The translations under genes were made by a program, and so were the position numbers. 64,000 nt of DNA from positions 1 to 64,000 of the forward strand of contig JAVCCG010000098.1 in NCBI GenBank assembly GCA_030765605.1. The letters run 5' to 3'. The notes under the pieces were generated by a model. That model had not been told where the DNA came from. It worked only from the letters and a program-made list of their open reading frames with translations, and ran no database searches. This document shows positions 1 to 7,083 of this stretch, in pieces. How positions within the stretch are numbered: position 1 is the first letter of the stretch; each line of letters opens with the position of its first letter. This stretch comes from Candidatus Alcyoniella australis (GTDB lineage: Bacteria > Lernaellota > Lernaellaia > JAVCCG01 > Alcyoniellaceae).

Positions 1-2318
1 AAGACCTTCAGGCAGGCTGAGCGCTCGAACTCCTCCGGTCGGTTGACACGTTCTAACCAGTGAGCCTGGGGCGCCTTTCCCTGATCTAAACGCGATTGAG
101 CAACGCGGGAGACCACGCCTTTCTTGGGCTGGTTGTACGCCTGCTGGAAAGCGAGTTGAGGGAAATCCTTGCTGTACCGGTCGATTGTTCCAGCTTCGCT
201 CTCCACAAACTGCTTCCATTCTGTCCAATCCGGCCCGAGCAGGCCTGACGTAGGTACACGTTTTTCTGCATCGATGAAATCGCGCACCAAATCGTAGACC
301 ATGCCGTGATTGACCTTGGCCTCGATAAAGCCCAGATCGCAGAGCGTTTGTCCGAGACGCTTCCACTGGGCCTCCTGCCGGACTGCCATCAGGTGGTGCG
401 GCAGTTCGGAGACCGTACGTTTCGGTGCACCCTGCCAGGGGTTATCCTTGTCCGGGTTGCCCTTGTCAAAGAAATAGTTGGCCAGCTCCTTGTGCGCGGC
501 CTGCGCGTCGGTTTCGTCCGGCAGGTAGCGCGCTCGCACAGCCTTGAACAGGTTGCGGTGGTAGAAATCAACGTACGGCCCGCGCTTGAGCAGGTAGGGT
601 CGCAGGCGGCGCAGCATGGGGAACAGGTCTTCGTCTTTATCCAAACCGGCGACCAGCTCCTTCAGCTCCGCCTCGCTGAGTCCGTTGCGCGAGACGGCAA
701 CCAGCGACATTGCTTTGCGAACCACTTGCCTGTCAAACTCGCGTTCGACCTGATCCAGCACCTGATCGAACAGGTCGTCCAGCCCCTCAGACGGAAACGC
801 CTTGATTCGCTCATTGAGCCGCTCGAACGAGCCGAAGCCACGCAGCTCCTCTAGCGACACCGCGAGGTAAAGCGGGTTGTCCGTGGCCGGGTTGTCGAGC
901 AGCAACTTAACTTGGTCATTGTCGAGCCGTTTGGCCGCCAATGAGGGGATGAGCCGAACGATCTCCCTCCGGTCGTCGATAGTGAGCGGCTCGACTTGCT
1001 TGATCTCCCAATCCCGCCGCCTTGCCTCCTGCGTCGTGATCGAGGGCTCCGCCCCGTCGTCAATTGTGCTTAGCACCACGCGCACGCCCGGCGGAAGCTC
1101 CGCGGGCAGCCAGTGCAGGTTGTCGGCCTGCGACCAGGCGTCGAACTGGTTCACGGCGTCGATGAGGAACACCGCCTTTTTGCCGTCAGGGATCTTTTTC
1201 AGAAACTCCTGAAACGTCATAGGCAGCTTGTTGGGGTCGGAGGGAATCAAGTCCTCAATATTGAATGCCCTCTGAAGCTCCAGGCAGAAACGGCGTAGCG
1301 TGGTGTAGAGACTCGTCGAGCCCGGCGATGCGCCGACGAAATGCGGCACGTCGAGCGCGTAGCCCTTGCCTTTCACGGAGTCGAGATAGAGCTTGCCCAG
1401 AATCGCCGATTTGCCGCAGCCGGAAGGCCCTGTGAGCAGCAGCGGTTTAGGCGAGTCGCTTTTTAGATACGATGCGAGGTCCGCCAGCAACTTCTCCCGG
1501 CCAACGAAAACCCGCAGCCGCGACTCGATGAAACGCTCGTGAAAGTCGCGCTCGTCGTCCAGCCATTCCTCGCCTTGCGGCAACGGCTCATCAACCTTAG
1601 CGCCCGCCGCCTGGAACTCGCGCTCTTCCTCTTCGAGCCAGTCGAACTTCCGGCAGCATCCTTCCCACAGGTCCTTTTCGACCTGCTCGCCGAACTCCTT
1701 GAGCCCTTCGACTCGACCATGAGTTCCGTCAGGATTCTCGTGTGCTGGATTCCATTGACACGGGTAACGGTCGAAGAGCGGCAGGTGATGATCGGCGATC
1801 TCTCTCTTGAGCGCGTCGAGTTTTTTCCTCAGATCGGGCGCGGCGTCAACGAATACCTCTGAGCGCAGCGGCTCGGGCACTTTCTTCAGAAACGCCGGGT
1901 CCCGGAAGTAGAAGAAGGCCAGGCTCTCCATCTTGGGATCGCGCAGCACGCCGTGGACGATCTCCAGCGCCGTGACCGAGTGCTCGCACAGCTCGGCGTC
2001 TTTGATCCAGCCGTACTTGGCCAGCGCCTCCGCCGGATGCGATTTGGGCACCCATCCGTAGCGCTCGCCCAGCAGCCCGATAAAGAAGGGGCGGCTCTCG
2101 TCGATAAGCTGAAGGCATAGGCCGAGCACCTGGTCGTTGTCAGCGTCCTGCTTGGTCACGCCCCAGCGCAGGTCGATGTCAACGAAGTAGATGCGGTGCC
2201 GCTCTAGCTTTTCCCGTAGCCCCGGGAAGACCGACCGCACCAGGTAGTCCCGCTCCGCCTGCATGTCGCGGAAGGTCGATGAGATGAAAACCCGGACCGT
2301 TTGCCATTTGCGGCGCAT
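1..2318 (-). CDS. DUF4062-NACHT NLR-like ATPase (3' end outside window)
   Basis: An uninterrupted frame of 772 codons runs leftward from ATG 2318, preceded by AAGGGGG at 5 nt, and leaves the window without a stop, so the C terminus is unseen. Residues 1 to about 170 form a DUF4062 domain with the hallmark VFISSTFRDMQAERD and IDLRWGV motifs, as in animal NWD1/TEP1/NPHP3-type proteins. A STAND/NACHT NTPase follows: Walker A GPSGCGKS at 297-304 and a Walker B-like VFLIDAVNQF near 385, then a winged-helix-like region. The family pairs a Rossmann-like N-terminal module with a signalling ATPase; in bacteria such architecture suggests a conflict or defence role (inference). It is the last gene of the leftward AAA operon, 162 bp after the zinc-ribbon gene, and a distant paralogue of the 9665 gene. 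The missing C terminus probably carries sensor repeats. Confidence 0.85.
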   Translation of the reverse strand, partial: MRRKWQTVRVFISSTFRDMQAERDYLVRSVFPGLREKLERHRIYFVDIDLRWGVTKQDADNDQVLGLCLQLIDESRPFFIGLLGERYGWVPKSHPAEALAKYGWIKDAELCEHSVTALEIVHGVLRDPKMESLAFFYFRDPAFLKKVPEPLRSEVFVDAAPDLRKKLDALKREIADHHLPLFDRYPCQWNPAHENPDGTHGRVEGLKEFGEQVEKDLWEGCCRKFDWLEEEEREFQAAGAKVDEPLPQGEEWLDDERDFHERFIESRLRVFVGREKLLADLASYLKSDSPKPLLLTGPSGCGKSAILGKLYLDSVKGKGYALDVPHFVGASPGSTSLYTTLRRFCLELQRAFNIEDLIPSDPNKLPMTFQEFLKKIPDGKKAVFLIDAVNQFDAWSQADNLHWLPAELPPGVRVVLSTIDDGAEPSITTQEARRRDWEIKQVEPLTIDDRREIVRLIPSLAAKRLDNDQVKLLLDNPATDNPLYLAVSLEELRGFGSFERLNERIKAFPSEGLDDLFDQVLDQVEREFDRQVVRKAMSLVAVSRNGLSEAELKELVAGLDKDEDLFPMLRRLRPYLLKRGPYVDFYHRNLFKAVRARYLPDETDAQAAHKELANYFFDKGNPDKDNPWQGAPKRTVSELPHHLMAVRQEAQWKRLGQTLCDLGFIEAKVNHGMVYDLVRDFIDAEKRVPTSGLLGPDWTEWKQFVESEAGTIDRYSKDFPQLAFQQAYNQPKKGVVSRVAQSRLDQGKAPQAHWLERVNRPEEFERSACLKV

Positions 2319-2338
2319 GGCGCCCCCTTGATTCAACT

Positions 2339-2353
2339 GCAATAGTTATCCCA
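2339..2353 (-). promoter_or_regulatory. possible sigma-54 -24/-12 element
   Basis: On the minus strand TGGGAT, five bases, then TTGCA gives the GG-N10-GC spacing of sigma-54 promoters, with a perfect -12 half and a weak -24 half. It sits just upstream of the DUF4062-NACHT gene at 2318. The predicted start near 2328 would leave only about 10 nt of leader, which is short, so this is tentative. It is worth listing because the operon itself has a far better sigma-54 site at 9441-9456. Confidence 0.3.
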
Positions 2354-2480
2354 AACAGCATAAGAATGCAAAGATCCACCAGCAGGACCACAGGATCTCG
2401 AGGCGTTCTCTCAATCAATTGATGAGGGCAATATCGATATCCAAATGATCAATACGCCCGCTCTTGTCGCACTTTTCCGG

Positions 2481-2687
2481 CTATTCCGTCCATCCTTTGA
2501 ACTCCATCTCGCCACTGCATACCGGGCATGAGCGCCTTTGGACTTCCATCAGGATCTCCTTTTGTCCCGGAGACTGATCGAACGCGCGGTAATGAAAGTC
2601 GTCCTCATCAAACTTGTATATCTTGTCCCGGCTCCTGATTTCATGGCCGCACTTGCCGCATTGATAAACAATATACGCTCTCCACAT
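2481..2687 (-). CDS. 68-aa zinc-ribbon protein
   Basis: A small protein with two CxxC pairs, CGKC near the N terminus and CPVC near the C terminus, separated by an acidic and aromatic linker (FDEDDFHYRAFDQ). This four-cysteine layout is that of a zinc ribbon, suggesting structural metal binding and perhaps protein or nucleic-acid contact. The start is supported by AAAGGAGC 6 nt before ATG. It follows the 386-aa gene by 12 bp inside the leftward operon, so it is probably co-expressed with the AAA and vWA proteins. No enzymatic motif is present and I do not recognise the family. It could be an adaptor of the complex (inference). Confidence 0.75.
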   Translation of the reverse strand: MWRAYIVYQCGKCGHEIRSRDKIYKFDEDDFHYRAFDQSPGQKEILMEVQRRSCPVCSGEMEFKGWTE

Positions 2688-2699
2688 CGCTTGCTCCTT

Positions 2700-3860
2700 T
2701 CATTTATTATTTTTAGCAATATTCTCTTTGTCGTTTTCTATGTCCAAGATGACGTCAATTATCCTACGGGACTGGGTCTCAAGCTTCGTCGAGGCCTTGC
2801 GCACTTCCGGATTCTCACCAAGATTTCCGGCGACCAGGTGCATGCGATTCACGTTGGCGAAAACCAGCTTGTGCAGCGGGACCTTGGTTTGCCTAGATCC
2901 CCATACCACCTCGGTGCGCAAGAATGCGCTGAAGGCTTTTCCCAACTTCGAAAACTGTCTCAAGGCAACGCGCGGGATATCGTTCAGAGCGCTGCCGGGA
3001 ACCCTTTTCAGGCAGGCCATAAATGCGACAATTGCCGGCTGCCTGTAGACCTTCTCAAAGAACTCGAAAAGATCGCCGCTGGCAACAGCTCGCAGCTCGC
3101 ACAGTTCGCCGCTCAGACACAGGTAGAGCAGCTCGATAGCACGCTGAAAGCAGGGCATATTGAAATGCCGCGCCGCCAAAACTCCCAGCCGTTGGTCCTC
3201 GTGCCAGGCCGCCTGGAACACGTGCCTGCCCAAGAGGTACAGCAGCTCGTCCGTTTGGCGATCGATGCGCCACTGGTCACCCTTTATCGCCCTTATTGCG
3301 GGAAGATGTTTCATTCGCTCACGAAACTGCGCAAGGCGCAAATAATAGGTTTCGTGCCCGGTTGACATGAGTTTAACAAATCTATCGTCATGCATTGGAT
3401 AATCCGGGCTGATGTATAAATCCTCGACGATCAACCCGTATTCCGACCAGTAATCACGGTGAATCCGGCACAGATAATATACCGGCATGTGTGTGGCAAG
3501 TTGTCGAACCTGAATGCTAAGATCGAATCCGTTGATGCTTATCAGGGCGGTCTTGATGGTATTTAGCTTCGTCAATGAAACCACGTGCTTCCCGAAATTG
3601 TCCCCCAACTCGAAATTTGCGCTGAGCAACGCGGCGATCATGCCCAAATCAAATAAGCTCCCCCCCTCTTGCTGCAGAACAAGCCTTCTTTTGTCATATG
3701 CTTTAATTTTTTCAATCAACGGTTTGAGGATTTTTTTTAGATCGCCGGAAGCCCTGGGGTAAACGTAATTCGTATATTGCCACCCATCGTAATCGCCCTC
3801 GGCGAGACTCTCGGTCTTGCTCATCGGATACTTCCATGGATCATCGTTTTGATAACTCAT
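2700..3860 (-). CDS. conserved-context protein of unknown function, 386 aa
   Basis: I do not recognise this protein. It has no signal peptide, no clear membrane segment and no nucleotide-binding motif. It looks like a soluble, mostly alpha-helical protein with many aromatic and charged residues in the first half and a basic, helical C-terminal third. The ATG at 3860 has GGGAGA 4 nt upstream and overlaps the end of the vWA gene by 20 bp, which indicates translational coupling. The reading frame is AT-richer than the flanking genes. Position between the vWA protein and the zinc-ribbon gene makes it a candidate component or substrate of the MoxR-vWA machinery; that role is inferred from context only. 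Confidence 0.8.
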   Translation of the reverse strand: MSYQNDDPWKYPMSKTESLAEGDYDGWQYTNYVYPRASGDLKKILKPLIEKIKAYDKRRLVLQQEGGSLFDLGMIAALLSANFELGDNFGKHVVSLTKLNTIKTALISINGFDLSIQVRQLATHMPVYYLCRIHRDYWSEYGLIVEDLYISPDYPMHDDRFVKLMSTGHETYYLRLAQFRERMKHLPAIRAIKGDQWRIDRQTDELLYLLGRHVFQAAWHEDQRLGVLAARHFNMPCFQRAIELLYLCLSGELCELRAVASGDLFEFFEKVYRQPAIVAFMACLKRVPGSALNDIPRVALRQFSKLGKAFSAFLRTEVVWGSRQTKVPLHKLVFANVNRMHLVAGNLGENPEVRKASTKLETQSRRIIDVILDIENDKENIAKNNK

Positions 3861-6024
3861 CTTGTCTCCCAGTTACTATCCTTGCTCGCGTGTTTTTTTT
3901 TCTTTCCTTAATGCAAGAAGCCACGTACACGCTGATCTGTTCGGCAACGGCGACGTAGTCTTCAAGTTTGTCCTTGGATACTGTTATCACCTTGTCCAAC
4001 TGGTCTTCTAATTTTGTGCGTCCTTCGACTCCCAGGGCCACCAGCGTTGTGTGCAGCTTGCCCGCAAGGTTTTCATAGGCAGATTTAAAGCAAGAGATTA
4101 CTTCCTCTCGTCCGCTTTTATCCGTATCAAAGGATCTGTTCCAGCGGCAATCGGATATTAGAATCAGGTAGATCATTTTTCCCTTGGCGATTTTCGTCGC
4201 CTCCTCGAGCATGAATGCAATGGACAACGCGTCCGATTGCACTCCCGTTCCACTATCCGGCAGCGAGACCAAGGTCCGCACAGCATCTTTTCGACCGAAT
4301 GAAGGCGTCTTGTGCGGATGAAACATCCACTGCACAAGCGGCCCGGAGACGCCGTTTCTTATCTGTCCGCTGTGATACAGGCCCGCAAGAACCTGGATCT
4401 GACTTTTGATCGTGGAATCCAACCAGGCAGCAGCCAGTACTTTCAGCATTCCCATCTGTCTATCGTTTAGCGATCCGGAACCATCGCAGGCGATCAGTAG
4501 GACTGGCCGTCCTCGCATGTCAGCACGCTGGTGAATACGGTAGCGCTTGAACACGACCTGGGAGAACGTGGCCAGGGCCAGACGTGACGGGTCAAGCGAC
4601 CCGCTGGTGCAAAGCCTCTCCGTTTCCGGGATCTGCTTGATGTTTGGATAGAGAACCAGTTTCAGTGCATCGGCAACGGGCCGGGAGCGATCGAGAAGTC
4701 TTTCGTAGGCGGGAAGATCGTCAGAGAGTTCGACCGCTCTATCGAAAATCTCGCCTCCGGCCATATGTTCCGCGTTCAGCCGGACCTGCACCTCGTGTCC
4801 GTCGGTCGGACTTCCCTGAATCGGCCCCTGTCTGAAGGCCGACTGCCTCATCGTTTGTTCGATAAGATCCGATCGCATATCCTCCCACTCACTACTCTGC
4901 TTCCCGGCCCTATCAACGGCGTTGCTGAATTCCTTTAGTATTTTTTCAGTGTTGCGGGAAAGGCCGCTTTCGCCATTGTCCGGCCAATCAGGCGGTTGGA
5001 GGGTTCCAGGATTCTGTGCTTCCTTGCCTTGTTCGATCATTTCGGCAATCTGTGCAGGCAAACTCGGTCCGTCTGTCAACGATGGCGGCCGGGGATCATT
5101 CAGGGGCGGGAACTCATCGTTCTCCTGGCGTGCTTGCTTCTCGTTGGTGAACTTATATCCTTTTCTTTCGCCGATACGTCCGATGATGTGCTCGAATTCC
5201 TCTATCGAATCTATCTCCTCCGAAATTGGTTCATCCGGCTTGGGTTCCGGAAGATACCTGGCGATCGTTGCGCAAAGGCTTTTTACCCATTGAACGCATA
5301 TTTCCGGCAGCTTGGAATAGTCGTTCTGCGATAGAAGCGTAAAAAAGGGATCCGAGGTTTCCGTCATATCCTCAAGCATTTGACGGGTCATCGGATGAAG
5401 ATTCTGGTCCCTCCAATTGGGCAGAACGTCTCCGAAAAGAACTACCGCAGCTATCATTTCCCTCAGGGTATTAAAATCCATTTTCTGCTGTGAGGCCAAA
5501 AATAAACGGTAGATCTCGATGGTTGCCATGGCCGGTATGCGGGATAGATCTTCGATAAAAAGCCGCTCTTGAACGGTTTTGGTCACGGTCATGGCAACAG
5601 CATGGTAACTCGCAGGATCGACGTTCACCCCGACCCCTGGCTCGGGGCACTCCAGGGATTCTTTTAGCAGTTCGATTAAAAATCTTGCCTCGGCCCTTGA
5701 CTTGTATTCGAGGTAGCCGGTCATCCCAATCGCTGCAAATACGGCAAGATTGGAAGGGTATGTTGTATAGCAGGGACTCAGTTGCGGTTTCTCATGCGGT
5801 TGAAATACATCTTCCGAGGTTCCGGACGCGATGTTCGCTGAGAGCCTTTGAATCTTTTTAATCGTCCCGTAGAAAATGCGTTGGGCGGAGAGCCGGGTGT
5901 AATAATCGATGTTGCTTTTGAAGGCGTCTCCGATGTTGACGCCCGCCCAATCCGACTTGGCCCGACGTTTACGGTGAACATATGAATATCCATGACTCGG
6001 AGGGGTGGCGTGCGCCATGCTCAT
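3841..6024 (-). CDS. vWA domain protein, partner of MoxR ATPase
   Basis: A 727-aa protein whose C-terminal third is a von Willebrand A domain. The metal-ion-dependent adhesion site is visible as DGSGS at 514-518, after the hydrophobic strand VLLIAC, with later strand MIYLILISDC supplying another acidic residue. The first 450 residues are helical and not recognised, with an acidic or proline-rich linker around 285-350. vWA proteins encoded next to MoxR AAA+ ATPases typically act with them as a metal-dependent chaperone or effector pair. The start at 6024 has AGGGG 7 nt upstream and lies 11 bp after the MoxR stop. The 386-aa gene overlaps its end. In this island it is probably a core component of the conflict system (inference). 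G+C is visibly lower than in the window's core genes. Confidence 0.85.
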   Translation of the reverse strand: MSMAHATPPSHGYSYVHRKRRAKSDWAGVNIGDAFKSNIDYYTRLSAQRIFYGTIKKIQRLSANIASGTSEDVFQPHEKPQLSPCYTTYPSNLAVFAAIGMTGYLEYKSRAEARFLIELLKESLECPEPGVGVNVDPASYHAVAMTVTKTVQERLFIEDLSRIPAMATIEIYRLFLASQQKMDFNTLREMIAAVVLFGDVLPNWRDQNLHPMTRQMLEDMTETSDPFFTLLSQNDYSKLPEICVQWVKSLCATIARYLPEPKPDEPISEEIDSIEEFEHIIGRIGERKGYKFTNEKQARQENDEFPPLNDPRPPSLTDGPSLPAQIAEMIEQGKEAQNPGTLQPPDWPDNGESGLSRNTEKILKEFSNAVDRAGKQSSEWEDMRSDLIEQTMRQSAFRQGPIQGSPTDGHEVQVRLNAEHMAGGEIFDRAVELSDDLPAYERLLDRSRPVADALKLVLYPNIKQIPETERLCTSGSLDPSRLALATFSQVVFKRYRIHQRADMRGRPVLLIACDGSGSLNDRQMGMLKVLAAAWLDSTIKSQIQVLAGLYHSGQIRNGVSGPLVQWMFHPHKTPSFGRKDAVRTLVSLPDSGTGVQSDALSIAFMLEEATKIAKGKMIYLILISDCRWNRSFDTDKSGREEVISCFKSAYENLAGKLHTTLVALGVEGRTKLEDQLDKVITVSKDKLEDYVAVAEQISVYVASCIKERKKNTRARIVTGRQDELSKR

Positions 6025-6035
6025 CAGTTTTCCCC

Positions 6036-7067
6036 TTAGAACAGGTTTTCTCCCAGCGCGGGATCTTCGTCCGGATCATTTTGGCGCAGGCCGAATACTT
6101 CTTTCAGCACGCTGGCGACCACCTTCTGGTCTTCCATGGCCGCATTCCCGAGCATGGTCAATCCTGCGACCTGTTGCAGGCTTAGATGGGGCAGCGATTT
6201 TGCCATCCTGAGGAATGTCAAATAACCGTAGATCGTGGGAGGTGCCAGGGATTGAAGCTCTCCTTCGGCCCTGTGGCGTCGGATGATGTTGCCAAGCTTT
6301 ACGACGTTGATGATAATTTTCATCTCGTCCTCGTCATCGATACCCTCGCTTCCATTTCCATTGGCGAAAAGATGGCGAAGGATCTCCACCTCCTGCTCGG
6401 CTGAAAGATAATCGAGTGTCAGATTGACCGAGAAGCGGCGCTTCAGCGCGTCGTCCAATGTCACCAGGGTATGCGTCGAGTCGTTTTCCGCCTGGTAGTT
6501 GCTGTCCGCCACCCAGGCGACCCCTGATCCGTCGATATAGCGCCCGTTGGAGAGCCGCACATATCCTTTGGTCATCAGGTTCAGCAGCCCACCCTGGACG
6601 CTGGATGAGTGCACGCGTCCCATCTCCCGCACCCAGACCAACGGATATTGATGATCTTTCAATTTCTCGGCGTCCCCCAGCGCCCTGACCAGGCTGCTGT
6701 CCTCGTCAAATGTGGAGCCGTCCTTAAGCGCGCGCCTTTGGAAAAGCTCTCCGGGCGCCTCGTAGGTGGCCATCTCGATGTGGTAGATCTTCAGTTTCTT
6801 TGACGGCAAACCCAGCTCATCGCAGATCGTATTGAAGTTGTCAGGAACAGTGTGCATCGCCTCGAGCAACGAGCTTTTCGCGGTCCCGGTCGGACCGGAC
6901 AGGTGGATGAACTCGTGATGAACGATGGCATAGACCAATGTCTCGAGCTGCAGCTTCATGATGAACAGCGGGTGACTGCCCGGAGCGGGCAGAAGTTGGA
7001 TCAGATCCGTGGGACCCGCCTGGCGAAGTTCGTCCTTTTCCGATATTCTGAAGACTTGATTGGCCAT
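6036..7067 (-). CDS. MoxR-family AAA+ ATPase with altered Walker B
   Basis: A 343-aa single-domain AAA+ ATPase. Walker A is GPTGTAKS at 58-65, the sensor-1 region is VAWVADSN around 183-190, and DDALKRRF near 205-212 is the arginine-finger region typical of MoxR ('LDRF'-like) proteins. The Walker B segment reads LVWVREMGR: the usual Asp of the DE pair is Arg147 while Glu148 is kept. MoxR proteins remodel partner proteins, usually with a vWA protein, which is the next gene here. The start has AAGGAGA 7 nt upstream and follows the upstream ATPase stop by 16 bp. It is therefore the second gene of the operon. Family assignment is firm; substrate and function in this operon are not known. Confidence 0.9.
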   Translation of the reverse strand: MANQVFRISEKDELRQAGPTDLIQLLPAPGSHPLFIMKLQLETLVYAIVHHEFIHLSGPTGTAKSSLLEAMHTVPDNFNTICDELGLPSKKLKIYHIEMATYEAPGELFQRRALKDGSTFDEDSSLVRALGDAEKLKDHQYPLVWVREMGRVHSSSVQGGLLNLMTKGYVRLSNGRYIDGSGVAWVADSNYQAENDSTHTLVTLDDALKRRFSVNLTLDYLSAEQEVEILRHLFANGNGSEGIDDEDEMKIIINVVKLGNIIRRHRAEGELQSLAPPTIYGYLTFLRMAKSLPHLSLQQVAGLTMLGNAAMEDQKVVASVLKEVFGLRQNDPDEDPALGENLF

Positions 7068-7083
7068 GTTGCGTCTCCTTGTT

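Noticed and set aside
306-854. 182-aa plus-strand open frame
   Set aside because: It is antisense to the DUF4062-NACHT gene, which is open through the whole region and has domain matches; the plus frame has no recognisable domain or ribosome site.
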